DNA of 64,000 bases from NCBI GenBank assembly GCA_964344185.1, contig CAYFMN010000017.1:1-64000 (forward strand), read 5' to 3'. Position 1 is the first letter of the stretch. Every line of letters starts with the position of its first letter. Under the pieces are notes generated by a model. The model was not told where the DNA came from. It saw only the letters and a program-made list of their open reading frames with translations, and searched no databases. Both the position numbers and the translations under genes were made by a program. Origin of the DNA: JAJDAT01 sp964344185 (GTDB lineage Bacteria > Nitrospinota > Nitrospinia > Nitrospinales > JAJDAT01). Of this stretch, positions 1 through 8,891 are shown piece by piece.

Positions 1-271
1 CAACGGCGCTGTAAACGGCGGCAAAACAAATTCCCCAAGCGGAAATGGCGCTAAACCACACAGCCTTCACTCCCATTTCTGGAAAATACCAGACGGCTAA
101 AACGACTCCTAAAATACCGGGACCCCAAAGCCAAAGCCGTATCATCTCCCAATTCCACGCCCACTTTTCCTGCTCTATGCGGACCTTTGGTAAAATGAAA
201 ACTGTAAAAACGACGGTTAAAACTCCCAGCCCAAAAACCCAAGGATTATCAATTCCCAATTCGAAGTCCAT
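1..271 (-). CDS. partial integral membrane protein, 3' end outside window
   Basis: An open frame on the minus strand starts with ATG at 271-269 and runs off the left edge, giving about 90 visible codons. Its translation has three hydrophobic spans (about residues 9-30, 44-64 and 70-90) separated by a short charged loop (KVRIEQEKW), as in a small multi-spanning inner-membrane protein. No family is recognised. The frame opposite it on the plus strand is basic and proline-rich and looks like a shadow. The start lacks a well-spaced ribosome binding site (AAAGG abuts the ATG), so the true start could differ. Confidence 0.55.
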   Translation of the reverse strand, partial: MDFELGIDNPWVFGLGVLTVVFTVFILPKVRIEQEKWAWNWEMIRLWLWGPGILGVVLAVWYFPEMGVKAVWFSAISAWGICFAAVYSAV

Positions 272-306
272 CCTTTGTGTAATTTTTCAAAGCTGTAGAT
301 TTTAGA

Positions 307-400
307 GAACCTCTAAAAGTTCAGATTTGCCAGAAGTCTAACCCTTAAATTCAAGGGGCAGGCGATAGCAAACCAGAAATGCCGATTATTAGAGGTTTTC
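307..400 (+). repeat. structured intergenic repeat, copy A
   Basis: About 94 bp closed by a perfect 9-bp inverted repeat (AACCTCTAA with TTAGAGGTT). Inside are a CCCTT/AAGGG hairpin and the conserved words AGATTTGCC, GCGATA and ATGCCRATTATTA. Related copies lie at 1403-1498 and 51652-51750, with a shortened one at 63391-63418. Copies A and B bracket the CPBP protease gene in the same orientation. Confidence 0.7.
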
Positions 401-426
401 TTGATAGCTACCTCCATGATACAGGT

Positions 427-455
427 TCTTCATCGTTGGGTGAATTGTTTATAAT
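427..455 (+). promoter_or_regulatory. possible promoter of the CPBP protease gene
   Basis: A perfect TATAAT lies at 450-455, about 70 bp before the start codon at 526. The -35 region is poor, so this is a weak call based on the -10 match and position. Confidence 0.3.
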
Positions 456-525
456 GAGCGTATGTATATATTTGATTTGAAATCAGAACCCATCGCTTTG
501 GAATTTTCTTTTTGATCGGAAATAT

Positions 526-1401
526 ATGGAATCAGATTTAATACCTTCCATACTTACCTACGGTTTTTTGAGTTTTGCCATAATCAGTCTTTGGATTAAA
601 AAAAATTCCATTGTGTGGGGTGGTTTTTTTACGATAGCAATAACGTTTGGTTTCGTTTCGCATAGAGTTGAGTTTTTAGGAATCGTTTTAACTGTGATTT
701 TAGGCGGGGCTATATACAGTTATTTTAATTTGAATATAAAAAATTATGCAAAAGCGGGATTAGCTTGTTTTATCGTTGCGCTTGCCGTTTCCCTGTCACA
801 TCATCTAGCTCCGGGATTCAATAACTGGAAGATTGTTTCGCAAGTCCAATTGAGTCCAAACTCAATTCCATATTCGACGTATTTGAATTTCGATAAAACG
901 TTGATTGGTTTTTTTATCTTGTTGTGGGGGATTCAATTAGCAAGGACCAAAGAAGACTGGCAAAAAATAATCAAAACGACGCTCCCTGTTTTTGCTCTGG
1001 GAGCGGTTGTTATGCTTCCAGCGTCTTATTCTTTAGGATACATACGCTGGGATCTCAAAGTTCCTTCATTTTTAGCGCTGTGGGCGGCTAAAAATCTGCT
1101 TTTCACCTGCGTGGCCGAAGAAGCTCTTTTTAGAGGATTTATTCAAAAAGAGTTTCTTCGTATATTTCAAGATAAACCGTGGGGAGTTCCCGTAGCCATT
1201 TTTATCGCTTCGTTGTTATTTGGATTAGATCATTTTTGGGGAGGACCCAAATACGTTTTATTAGCTACTCTTGCAGGATTATTTTATGGAACCGCTTTTT
1301 ACAAAACGGGCCGTATTGAAAGTTCTATCTTGTTCCATTTTTCGTTGAATTTAGCCCACATCATCTTTTTTAGTTATCCAGCCCTTGTGCAAACTTCTTA
1401 A
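526..1401 (+). CDS. CPBP family intramembrane metalloprotease (Abi-like)
   Basis: A 291-residue polytopic protein with about eight hydrophobic segments. Near the C-terminus it carries the family's metal-site motifs: EExxxR (Glu198, Glu199, Arg203), FxxxH (His236) and HxxxN (His271, Asn275). CPBP/Rce1-like proteins are intramembrane glutamyl or metal-dependent endopeptidases, used in bacteria for bacteriocin immunity or maturation. The substrate here is unknown. The gene stands alone between two copies of a structured repeat, so it may travel as a cassette. All motif residues are present, so the family call is firm. Confidence 0.88.
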   Translation: MESDLIPSILTYGFLSFAIISLWIKKNSIVWGGFFTIAITFGFVSHRVEFLGIVLTVILGGAIYSYFNLNIKNYAKAGLACFIVALAVSLSHHLAPGFNNWKIVSQVQLSPNSIPYSTYLNFDKTLIGFFILLWGIQLARTKEDWQKIIKTTLPVFALGAVVMLPASYSLGYIRWDLKVPSFLALWAAKNLLFTCVAEEALFRGFIQKEFLRIFQDKPWGVPVAIFIASLLFGLDHFWGGPKYVLLATLAGLFYGTAFYKTGRIESSILFHFSLNLAHIIFFSYPALVQTS

Positions 1402-1402
1402 G

Positions 1403-1498
1403 GTAACCTTTAAAATTCAGATTTGCCAGGAACTTGTCCCTTAAACTCAGGGGACAGGCGATACCGAACCTGTGAAAATGCCAATTATTATAGGTTCC
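1403..1498 (+). repeat. structured intergenic repeat, copy B
   Basis: It follows the CPBP stop codon directly. The outer arms (AACCTTTAA / TTATAGGTT, one mismatch) and the inner stem (TGTCCC / GGGACA) keep the pairing seen in copy A although the stem bases differ. The words AGATTTGCC, GCGATA and ATGCCAATTATTA are kept. Confidence 0.7.
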
Positions 1499-1596
1499 AT
1501 TAAAATGCGTCCCGAATTTGGCGATTGAAATTTTTCCGCAAACCGGATACTTTAAAGTAACTAATAAACTTATTTTGAGTCTTTAGGAGCGATGAG

Positions 1597-2598
1597 ATGA
1601 AAATTCAGTTAGCCCGAATAGGATGCCTCGTTTTAATAGGATTCCTGGCATTTGCGCAGCCTGTTTATTCGGCGACTAATTTAGATTCGGGAATACGCGA
1701 AATTGGTCAACAAATTTCAAAAAGATTGGCCGATAAAAATATGAAAAAAGTTGCAGTCGCAGAGTTCACTCAGTTGGATGGAAGCGTCACGGCATTTGGT
1801 CAATTTTTTGCGGAAGAACTTATCACATCGTTGTTCAGCATCGACCCGGAACATTTAGAAGCTGTTGAAAGACGGCAGCTACAGAAAGCGTTAGATCAGG
1901 AGAGAATTTCACCGGATAATATATTAGATGCCGGATCTTTAAGAAAAATCGCTGGTGTCCTAAATATCGATTCCGTTATAACAGGTTCAATAGCGGATTT
2001 GGGAGATAGCGTTAGAATAAACGTTAGAGCCTTATCGGTAGAAAACGCTAGAATTTTTGGAGCCGCGTCTACCAATATAGAAAAAAACGATATGATCGCC
2101 AGGCTTTTAAGTCAAAACGCGTCTTCGAATAATCGTCCGGCTCGATTTTCGGGTAATTACCAAGATGATCGTAACTATAGAGGTAGGCAAGGTTATTCGC
2201 AAAATGACAGATATTATGATTCCAGGAATGATCCATATGATAGAAGACATCGCGGATCCGCTAGAAACGGTTATGATGATCGCTACGAAGAAAGACGCAG
2301 AGGCAATTCTAGATACGAAGATGAAAGATACAATCGACCATATGATAGACCTCGACGAGGGTTTGCGAGAGAAGATGCCCCTCAATCGTTTGACAACCAA
2401 AGAACCGCGCGTGTAGAAGTTCCTCCTCAACAACCGCCTCAACTAACTCCACAGCAACCGTTACCAGTCGTCAAGCCGGAAATTGAAGAACCTTCGATTA
2501 ACCCGGAAATAGAGGCGAACATAAAACTGTTTGACGCAATTTCCGTTAGAGAAACTCTATCTCGGATAGAAGGACACCAGCGTAGGTCCTCACGGTAA
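1597..2598 (+). CDS. secreted FlgO/CsgG-like protein with Arg/Tyr/Asp-rich tail
   Basis: 333 residues. An N-terminal signal peptide (about 1-26, ending VYSA) precedes a domain at about 35-170. Features such as KKVAVAEF, FAEELITSLF, VERRQLQKALDQE and a late VITGSI are typical of FlgO/CsgG/TolB-N-type periplasmic domains in outer-membrane assemblies. Residues about 185-270 are a low-complexity tract of Arg, Tyr, Asp and Asn, followed by a Pro/Gln tract and a short conserved-looking C-terminal helix. No lipobox cysteine is seen, so it is probably periplasmic or surface rather than a lipoprotein. The ribosome binding site AGGAGC lies upstream of the ATG. Confidence 0.65.
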   Translation: MKIQLARIGCLVLIGFLAFAQPVYSATNLDSGIREIGQQISKRLADKNMKKVAVAEFTQLDGSVTAFGQFFAEELITSLFSIDPEHLEAVERRQLQKALDQERISPDNILDAGSLRKIAGVLNIDSVITGSIADLGDSVRINVRALSVENARIFGAASTNIEKNDMIARLLSQNASSNNRPARFSGNYQDDRNYRGRQGYSQNDRYYDSRNDPYDRRHRGSARNGYDDRYEERRRGNSRYEDERYNRPYDRPRRGFAREDAPQSFDNQRTARVEVPPQQPPQLTPQQPLPVVKPEIEEPSINPEIEANIKLFDAISVRETLSRIEGHQRRSSR

Positions 2599-2611
2599 AA
2601 GGAGAGACATC

Positions 2612-2983
2612 TTGATTCATCATATCGTTATAGGCGTTAAAAATTATGAGGCGAGCAAAGAGTTTTACACAAAAGCCCTGGCTCCGTTAAATTATGAAAT
2701 GTTCGCCGAATATGGCAAGGCCGCCGGGTTTGGTTCTCCGCCAACCCTGGGGGCGTTTTGGATAAACGCAGATCAGGAACCATCGCCGCAAGTTCATTTT
2801 GGTTTTAGAGCAAATTCCCAGGCGGAAGTGGACGCGTTTTATAACGCGGCGTTAGAAGCCGGAGCCACAAGCGAAACGCCGCCAGGACTTTGCCCCGAAT
2901 ACCATAAAGATTATTACGGAGCGTTTGTGTTTGACCCGGACGGTTACAAAATCGAAGCCGTTCACCTGCCTGGATTGTCCTGA
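2612..2983 (+). CDS. VOC (glyoxalase/bleomycin resistance) superfamily protein
   Basis: A 123-residue single-domain protein beginning IHHIVIGVKNYEASKEFY and ending with DPDGYKIEAVHL, the paired beta-alpha-beta-beta-beta hallmarks of the vicinal oxygen chelate fold. N-terminal His and C-terminal Glu positions match usual metal ligands. The start is TTG with a good AAGGAG 8-10 bases upstream. It lies 13 bp after the FlgO-like gene and may be co-transcribed with it. Substrate unknown; members include glyoxalase I, dioxygenases and antibiotic-binding proteins. Confidence 0.8.
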   Translation: MIHHIVIGVKNYEASKEFYTKALAPLNYEMFAEYGKAAGFGSPPTLGAFWINADQEPSPQVHFGFRANSQAEVDAFYNAALEAGATSETPPGLCPEYHKDYYGAFVFDPDGYKIEAVHLPGLS

Positions 2984-3000
2984 TACCGATTCCCAAGTTT

Positions 3001-3456
3001 ATGCCAAATCCAGATCATGTAGCCCAGTTAGAAAAAGGCGTTGAATCTTGGAACCGCTGGCGGCAAGAAAACCCGGATATCATTCCCGATTTATTTGAAG
3101 CAAAACTTCCGGAAGCTGACTTGACAGGCGTTAACTTTGAAAAAGCCAACTTGAGTCGCGCATACTTTTACTTGGCAAACCTGGAAGAAGCTAACTTTGA
3201 AGAGGCTAACCTTTTTCAAGCGTTGTTGTCTTCGGCAAACTTAAAAAACGCTAACATGGCGAAAGCCAATTTACAAAGAGCGACGCTTATGGTAGCCAAA
3301 CTCATAGGCGTTAATCTAACTAAAGCCGAAGTAATGGAAGCCAACCTTGAACAAGCCGATCTTGAAAACGCCAATCTTTCCCAAGCCAACTTTGCGGGAG
3401 CCAATCTCATCAACGCCAACCTGAAAAATGCCAACACCACTGATGCAGTTTTTTAA
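3001..3456 (+). CDS. pentapeptide repeat protein
   Basis: 151 residues. From about residue 38 to the end it consists of near-perfect pentapeptide units of the form A-(D/N)-L-x-x (LTGVNFEKANLSRAYF, LKNANMAKAN and so on), about 22 units, which would fold as one right-handed quadrilateral beta-helix. The first 35 residues form a short, Trp-containing alpha-helical cap. Some members (Qnr, MfpA) mimic DNA and protect gyrase; most have no known role. No signal peptide, so cytoplasmic. The start lies 17 bp after the VOC gene. Confidence 0.9.
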   Translation: MPNPDHVAQLEKGVESWNRWRQENPDIIPDLFEAKLPEADLTGVNFEKANLSRAYFYLANLEEANFEEANLFQALLSSANLKNANMAKANLQRATLMVAKLIGVNLTKAEVMEANLEQADLENANLSQANFAGANLINANLKNANTTDAVF

Positions 3457-3460
3457 TAAA

Positions 3461-3514
3461 GGAACTAAAAGCAAAATATAAAAAAATGTCACATTGAGGT
3501 TCTCGAAATGCGAC
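3461..3514. repeat. TGTCAC hairpin repeat with AAGGAACTAAAAG leader
   Basis: A copy of a dispersed repeat: an AT-rich leader (AAGGAACTAAAAG...), then TGTCACATTGAGG-TTCTCGAA-ATGCGAC. The ATT/AAT arms pair. The same leader recurs at 41764, 54497 and partly 14206. The rest of the gap to 3741 shows nothing recognisable apart from AT-rich sequence that may hold the next gene's promoter. Confidence 0.75.
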
Positions 3515-3741
3515 CTCCTTATTTTAGTTTCTCAAAAGGTTCTTGAAGCATAACTGCTTGTCAAGGAACACAACCAAGCGCCTCAAAAAATAAACGTCAA
3601 AAAATTTTCTACGAAGAATTTCCCTTTTAAATCCAACAAATACCCGCGGTCCACGATCTAAATCAAAAGCATACCGATGTCTTTTCGATTATAATGTTGT
3701 TAACATCCAACTTATAGATTGTGTTTTAGAAAGGTCAGGTT

Positions 3742-4266
3742 ATGGATACGTGGTACATGGCCACATTTGTAGGTAAAGACCAAAGCGGAATTGTGGCGAA
3801 GGTTACTCAGGCCCTTTTTGAGGGCGGATGTAATTTAGGCGAAGCCTCTATGACACGTTTAGGCGGTAACTTCACGATTATGATGATGGTGTTATCTCAA
3901 GGAACCGAAGAAGGGCTAGAAAAGATTATAGAACCTGTATGCAAAGAATTTGAGTTGCGCTCACATGTGGATAAAATTGATGGAGGGTTGCACAAACATT
4001 GTAACCCGGACGTTCTCATCAGCGTTCACGGAGCCGACCGGGCAGGTATTGTTGCGTCTGCCACGGGAGCATTGGCCGAAGCGGGACTCAATATATTGAA
4101 TTTGGAAACCGACGTCGGCGGTAAAGAAGACAGACCCGTATACGTCATGCACTTGGAAGGCATCGCGGAAAAAGGAATCGACGCTTTGGAAAAAGCCCTT
4201 GAAACATTAGAAGAAGAGCAGGGCGTGCAAACTCATATTAATCCTATGGACACAATGATAGGTTAG
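3742..4266 (+). CDS. tandem ACT domain protein, GcvR-like
   Basis: 174 residues comprising two ACT domains (about 6-80 and 92-165). Each begins with the characteristic F/VxGxDxxGIVAxVTxxL pattern (VGKDQSGIVAKVTQALFEGGCN and a second VHGADRAGIVASATGALAEAG). This layout matches the glycine-cleavage-system transcriptional repressor GcvR, which binds amino acids and modulates GcvA; no DNA-binding domain is present. The ribosome binding site AAGGTCAGG precedes the ATG. It is 6 bp upstream of peptide deformylase, so the two are probably one transcript. Whether it acts on glycine cleavage here is inference. Confidence 0.78.
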   Translation: MDTWYMATFVGKDQSGIVAKVTQALFEGGCNLGEASMTRLGGNFTIMMMVLSQGTEEGLEKIIEPVCKEFELRSHVDKIDGGLHKHCNPDVLISVHGADRAGIVASATGALAEAGLNILNLETDVGGKEDRPVYVMHLEGIAEKGIDALEKALETLEEEQGVQTHINPMDTMIG

Positions 4267-4272
4267 TTAAGC

Positions 4273-4791
4273 ATGGCGATTTTAGAGATACTGGAATATC
4301 CTGACCCGTTGTTAAAGCAAGTGTCAAAACCTGTGGAAGTATTTGACGAGTCGCTTCGAGCTTTCCTTATTGATTTGGAAGAGACTATGGACGCCGGTCC
4401 CGGAGCGACAGGAATCGCCGCGCCGCAAGTGGGACGATTTGAAAGAATATTATATATAGATGCGACGAAGACAAAACGCAAAGTCAAAAACCACGGACGC
4501 ATGGTATTAATAAATCCCGTCATTGTCGCTCAAGAAGGATCAGAAGTCGGCAGGGAAGGGTGCTTGTCCGTCCCGGACTATACGGGCAACGTCGCAAGAG
4601 CCACCGAGATTACGCTCAAAACACAAGACGCCGATGGAGTCGAACACACCTTTCAAATGGAAGGATTCGAAGCGCGGCTCGTGCAGCATGAGATGGATCA
4701 CCTGGATGGAATTTTATTTTTAGATCGATTAGTCAGCCGCCGTAACAGCCTGTTCAAACGCAAAGTCTATAAAAAACCCGCATCTAAGTAA
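4273..4791 (+). CDS. def: peptide deformylase
   Basis: 172 residues, the usual length. Removes the formyl group from the N-terminal Met of nascent proteins using a divalent metal. All three motifs are present: GATGIAAPQVG (residues 44-54), EGCLS (95-99, metal ligand Cys97) and QHEMDH (138-143, ligands His139 and His143, catalytic Glu140). It is coupled to the ACT gene upstream. No fmt gene follows in this window. Confidence 0.97.
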   Translation: MAILEILEYPDPLLKQVSKPVEVFDESLRAFLIDLEETMDAGPGATGIAAPQVGRFERILYIDATKTKRKVKNHGRMVLINPVIVAQEGSEVGREGCLSVPDYTGNVARATEITLKTQDADGVEHTFQMEGFEARLVQHEMDHLDGILFLDRLVSRRNSLFKRKVYKKPASK

Positions 4792-5190
4792 TTCGCCACA
4801 GAAGTCACAGAAAAATACAGAAGACCACAGAAGAAATTAAACTATTGCTTTAAGTGACGAGCCTATCTTACCGTCATCCTTGAGTCCTTCCGCAGGAAGG
4901 CCGAAGGATCTCGCCTCGATCCGGTAAAATGAATTCCTTGTCCTTAGGAGGAGCGGCTAGCCGCGACGAAGAATCTCATTTAGAACCGTGACTATTTAGA
5001 AAAATTTGTAATTGGCTTTTAAAGTTTATATTCATGTTGTCCTTGTTTTTGTTAGTTATTTATCTTGATTATCATAAAAACGTTAGTTAATGGGGTGAGA
5101 TGAATAAAAAGCCGATTTTTTTATGTCAACGTTTGTATACAAAAAAAAAATCTTGATTTTTAAGCGATTAAACATAAAAAAATGCTGTGA
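4792..5190. repeat. repeat-filled intergenic region
   Basis: Contains a CACAGAAG-type repeat (4797-4840), then a GTCATCC hairpin repeat from 4873 (arms CCTTCC/GGAAGG, tail GAAGGATCTCGCCTCGAT) and a related GAAGAATCTCAT block to about 4992. The remainder is AT-rich with no gene. Confidence 0.65.
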
Positions 5191-5219
5191 TTGACTCTGG
5201 TATTAAAAGAGACCATAAT
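5191..5219 (+). promoter_or_regulatory. sigma-70 type promoter of the FIST operon
   Basis: TTGACT (5191-5196) and CATAAT (5214-5219) are separated by 17 bp, a near-consensus housekeeping promoter. It would start transcription about 55 bases before the GTG start codon at 5280. Confidence 0.5.
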
Positions 5220-5279
5220 TTTACTACTAGAATTTATGACTACAAAAAATAGTAGGTTTGCGTATTTAGGATTTAGAGA

Positions 5280-6413
5280 GTGAAAATAGAGCAAAAAGTT
5301 TTTAAACCTGATCGAGGATGGCAATTAATTGGTTCCAATGGGTTGAGTAAAAGTAGCCAGTTGGTATTTGTTTTCGGCGATACTGATTTTTTTCGGAATG
5401 TTGAGATTTTCGAGGGTGTTAAATCAAACTACCCTAACGCCATCGTCATTGGTTGTTCGTCATCGGGAGAAATTTTAGGAGCTCAAGTTTATAACAGCAC
5501 GCTTGTTTCCACCGCAATTGAGTTTCAGAAAACTTCTATTAAATTATTTACGACCAATGCCAATGATTTTCCAAATAGCCTGGAAGCTGGAATTTCTCTG
5601 GGGAAATCTATTGAACGGGAAAATTTAACGCATATTGTTGTTCTATCGGATGGGTTAAAAGTAAACGGTAGTTTATTAGTCGCTGGATTGAGCAAATCTT
5701 TACCTCCTGATGTTGGAATAACTGGAGGATTGGCGGGGGATGCGGACCGCTTTGAACAAACTCTTTTATATAATGGAAATAGCTCTCAGGAAGGCGCGAT
5801 TGCCGCCATTGGTTTTTATGGGTTGAGCCTAAAAGTCGGGTATGGATCTCAAGGAGGTTGGAAGCCTTTTGGACCAAGTCGCTTGATTACCCGCGCCGAG
5901 GGAAACGTTTTATATGAGCTGGATAATCAACCTGCATTAAAGTTGTATGAAGAGTTACTGGGAGAACAGTCTGCGGAACTACCCGCTGCTAGCTTCTATT
6001 TTCCACTTAGTTATTGCGCTAATGAATCCGACGAGGGTATCATTCGCACTATATTAGGTTTCGATATTAAAAGTCAAAGTTTGACGCTTGCGGGAGACCT
6101 AAGACAAGGAGGGACTGTTCGATTAACAAAATTTAGTTATGATCGCTTAATCGAAGGTTCCAAAATTGCGGCAAAAGATTGTTCAAAAAGCTCTGGTTTC
6201 GATTCTCCTGAATTTGCGCTCGTTATAAGTTGCGTGGGGAGAAAAATTGTTTTGAGCCAGCGCACCGAGGAAGAATTAGAATCAATCCAAACTGAATTTG
6301 GCGGCAATGTCCCCATGACAGGATTTTATTCCTATGGGGAAATATCTCCCAGCGGGAATACTTGCCAATTGCACAACCAAACCATGAGTATTACCACATT
6401 TCGAGAAGTATGA
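5280..6413 (+). CDS. FIST N- and C-domain sensory protein
   Basis: 377 residues. The FIST_N region (about 25-215) includes AIVIGCSSSGEI, VVLSDGLKVNGS and GGLAGD motifs. The FIST_C region (about 225-360) ends with the FGGNVPMTGFYSYGEISP signature. FIST proteins are cytoplasmic ligand-binding sensors, possibly for amino acids, that usually pair with signal-transduction outputs. The start is GTG with AGGA upstream; a good promoter lies before it. The stop overlaps the next start (ATGA), so this sensor is translationally coupled to the GGDEF-EAL enzyme and probably controls it. Confidence 0.92.
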   Translation: MKIEQKVFKPDRGWQLIGSNGLSKSSQLVFVFGDTDFFRNVEIFEGVKSNYPNAIVIGCSSSGEILGAQVYNSTLVSTAIEFQKTSIKLFTTNANDFPNSLEAGISLGKSIERENLTHIVVLSDGLKVNGSLLVAGLSKSLPPDVGITGGLAGDADRFEQTLLYNGNSSQEGAIAAIGFYGLSLKVGYGSQGGWKPFGPSRLITRAEGNVLYELDNQPALKLYEELLGEQSAELPAASFYFPLSYCANESDEGIIRTILGFDIKSQSLTLAGDLRQGGTVRLTKFSYDRLIEGSKIAAKDCSKSSGFDSPEFALVISCVGRKIVLSQRTEEELESIQTEFGGNVPMTGFYSYGEISPSGNTCQLHNQTMSITTFREV

Positions 6414-7981
6414 ATTTTCATTCCCTCCTGAAAAAACAAATTGAAAAACATTTGGGCGATATCGATTCCCTGCCCCAGGAATGGAAAAAGTTTCTCGCCG
6501 CTGTTAACGCCGCTTATACAAAACAATTCAGGGATTATTCCATGTTGGAACGGTCTTTAGATAAGACCATGGCGGAGCTGGAGCAATTCAACGAGAAACT
6601 TAAAACAAACCAGAAAGCCATTGAGCAAATGGCTTTTTACGATAGCCTGACGAACCTGCCAAATAGAAACTTATTAAGAGACAGGTTTGAAGTTATGTTG
6701 GCCCAAGCGACGCGTAATGGTAAAAAAGTGGCCGTTTTTTACATGGACCTGGATTTTTTTAAAAATTTGAATGATAGCCAAGGACACGAAGCCGGCGATA
6801 AATTTTTAGTGGAAGTGGGGCAATACATTAAATCGTGCATTCGGAAAGGGGATACCGTTGGCCGATTGGGAGGAGACGAGTTTGTCATTTTATTGGGAAA
6901 TTTGGAGTATGAAGAAGAGGCGGTAAAACTGGCGCAAAAACTAAATAAAAAAATGGAGGCTCCATTCAATATCGACGGCACAGAAGTCTACTCAGGATTT
7001 AGTATAGGAATCGCTTTTTTTCCCAACGACGGACAAGACATGGAAACGGTGTTTAAAAATGCCGATATCGCAATGTACCAAGCTAAAAAGAAGGGAGGAA
7101 ATACTTTCCAGTTATTCACTTCCAGTATGAATGAAAGAGTTATTCATAAAATTAATATAAAACAAAATTTAAAAACGGCGATAGAACGAGATGAGTTTGA
7201 ACTTTATTATCAGCCCAAAGTAGATTTAAAGACAGAAAACATTACGGGATTTGAAGCGTTACTGCGGTGGCGAAGTCCGGAAGGAAAACTTTTACTTCCA
7301 GGCCAGTTTGTCCCCATAGCGGAAGAAAGCGGTCTGATTCTCGAACAGGTAAACGGAAGTTACAGCACCACGAAAACGATTCTCGATCTGGGTAAATGGG
7401 TTTTAGACGCCGCCTGCAAACAAATAAAAACCTGGAACAAATTAACTAACCAAACGTTGCCGCTGGCCATTAATTTATCAACCTTGCAGTTTAAACAGTT
7501 TGACCTGGTAAAAAATATTGCAAAAACCATTGAAGAATACGATGTCGATCCTTCCCTATTTGAATTAGAGATTACTGAAAGCGTTTTAATGATAGACGCT
7601 TCAATAACGGTGAATAACCTCAGTTCGTTGAGAGAAATGGGTTTTAAATTAACGCTGGACGATTTTGGAACCGGTTATTCATCGTTAAGCTACCTGACGA
7701 AACTTCCGGTTCAATCTTTGAAAATCGACAAAGCGTTTGTTGGCGATTTTCAAGACAGGAGAAACCACGCCATAATTCTTTCTCTTATTACTCTATGCAA
7801 AGATCTTGAATTGACTACCATTGCAGAAGGAGTAGAAACGCCCGAACAACGAGATTTCCTTCTCGGAAACGGTTGTGATCAATACCAGGGGTATTTGTTC
7901 CAACCTCCGTTACCCGCCCATGAGATTGCAAATTTGATTAACCCTTCAATGTGCCGGGAGTCCAAAGGAACTACAAAATAA
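6410..7981 (+). CDS. GGDEF-EAL bifunctional c-di-GMP enzyme
   Basis: 523 residues from the ATG that overlaps the FIST stop by 4 bp. A helical N-terminal linker (1-75, probably coiled coil) leads to a GGDEF domain (about 78-240) with an intact GGDEF active site and an RxxD inhibitory site (RKGD) five residues before it. The EAL domain (about 255-510) has EALLRW, the ELEITES and DDFGTGYSSL motifs and LKIDKAFV, all expected for phosphodiesterase activity. Both halves therefore look catalytically competent. No membrane segment, so its signal probably comes from the FIST partner. A TTG 48 bp further upstream is a less likely start. Confidence 0.95.
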   Translation: MNFHSLLKKQIEKHLGDIDSLPQEWKKFLAAVNAAYTKQFRDYSMLERSLDKTMAELEQFNEKLKTNQKAIEQMAFYDSLTNLPNRNLLRDRFEVMLAQATRNGKKVAVFYMDLDFFKNLNDSQGHEAGDKFLVEVGQYIKSCIRKGDTVGRLGGDEFVILLGNLEYEEEAVKLAQKLNKKMEAPFNIDGTEVYSGFSIGIAFFPNDGQDMETVFKNADIAMYQAKKKGGNTFQLFTSSMNERVIHKINIKQNLKTAIERDEFELYYQPKVDLKTENITGFEALLRWRSPEGKLLLPGQFVPIAEESGLILEQVNGSYSTTKTILDLGKWVLDAACKQIKTWNKLTNQTLPLAINLSTLQFKQFDLVKNIAKTIEEYDVDPSLFELEITESVLMIDASITVNNLSSLREMGFKLTLDDFGTGYSSLSYLTKLPVQSLKIDKAFVGDFQDRRNHAIILSLITLCKDLELTTIAEGVETPEQRDFLLGNGCDQYQGYLFQPPLPAHEIANLINPSMCRESKGTTK

Positions 7982-8033
7982 AAAATTATTTGTCAGCGCT
8001 AAAATAAAGGAATAAGGTAAGGAAAAGAAAACT

Positions 8034-8891
8034 TTAAAAACCGGACAAAATATCGTTGCCCGAGGTAGGAATATCGCGGCCAATGCAAACGGTGCGTAAA
8101 AATTTTTTCTTTATTTTATTTTTAAAAGCGATTTCCGCCGGTACGTCCCACACGCCAAACGCGTCCAAAAACATTTTGGCTGTTCCCATCTCTCCAAATA
8201 TAGTGGAATCTTCGTTTGTTTTAAACAAAATTTCAAGGTTAGTCGTGGCCATAGGTCCAACCCCTCGGGTCGCTACTTGATTAATGATCTCCTCCAAGTT
8301 ATCGGAAACTAAAAACTCTCTAATATGTCGGTTGATTAACTCTTCTCTCTCATAACCGAGCATTTTAAAAGCGGAATTAGCGAAAATAATTTTGCCGTCG
8401 GTGTTTAGTTCAAAGATAAAGTCGGAAACCGTTTCCACAATAGTCCGATATCGTTTTTCATTTTCCGAAAGGTTAAATTCAGCTTGTTTGGCCCGCATAA
8501 CTAGATGATAAGACTCTATTGAACGTTGAATACTTCTTGATATGGATCTTGAAGAAATTTTATCTTTGGGCATGTAGTCCGAAGCCCCAGCCCTCATAGC
8601 TTCAACAGCCGTCGATTCATCGCCTTGACCTGTGATTAAAATCACGGGTATGTCGTTATTAGCGTTTCTAAGTTTTTGTAAAAAGTCGATTCCGGTGCCG
8701 TCGGGAAGTATTTGGTCGATAATGATAACGTGGAAGGAATTGGTCCGTAATTGGGCCTCGCCCAGCTTTAATCCCGGTTTAATCAAAATTTGACTGACGA
8801 TATCTGTCGATTGCAAACATTCTTGGATAAATGCCTGATCATGAACATCGTCCTCAATCAATAAAATATTGAGTTTTTCGACTGCATCCAT
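8034..8891 (-). CDS. response regulator receiver-PAS protein
   Basis: 285 residues from the ATG at 8891. The receiver domain (about 8-125) has the acidic pair EDD, phospho-acceptor Asp in IIDQILPDGTG and the conserved Lys in MPKDK. A PAS domain follows (about 150-215, RYRTIVETVSDFIFELNTDG), and then about 60 residues without a recognisable output domain, so it is probably a relay or adaptor. The frame is open upstream to 8948, but those residues do not resemble a receiver N-terminus. No clear ribosome binding site at either start. It is transcribed away from the receiver-kinase at 9513. Confidence 0.88.
   Translation of the reverse strand: MDAVEKLNILLIEDDVHDQAFIQECLQSTDIVSQILIKPGLKLGEAQLRTNSFHVIIIDQILPDGTGIDFLQKLRNANNDIPVILITGQGDESTAVEAMRAGASDYMPKDKISSRSISRSIQRSIESYHLVMRAKQAEFNLSENEKRYRTIVETVSDFIFELNTDGKIIFANSAFKMLGYEREELINRHIREFLVSDNLEEIINQVATRGVGPMATTNLEILFKTNEDSTIFGEMGTAKMFLDAFGVWDVPAEIAFKNKIKKKFLRTVCIGRDIPTSGNDILSGF

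Noticed and set aside
307..1498. Integron cassette interpretation of the CPBP gene with flanking repeats as attC sites
   Set aside because: The repeat ends do not match the RYYYAAC/GTTRRRY core sites and no integrase is seen; a structured repeat of other origin fits better.
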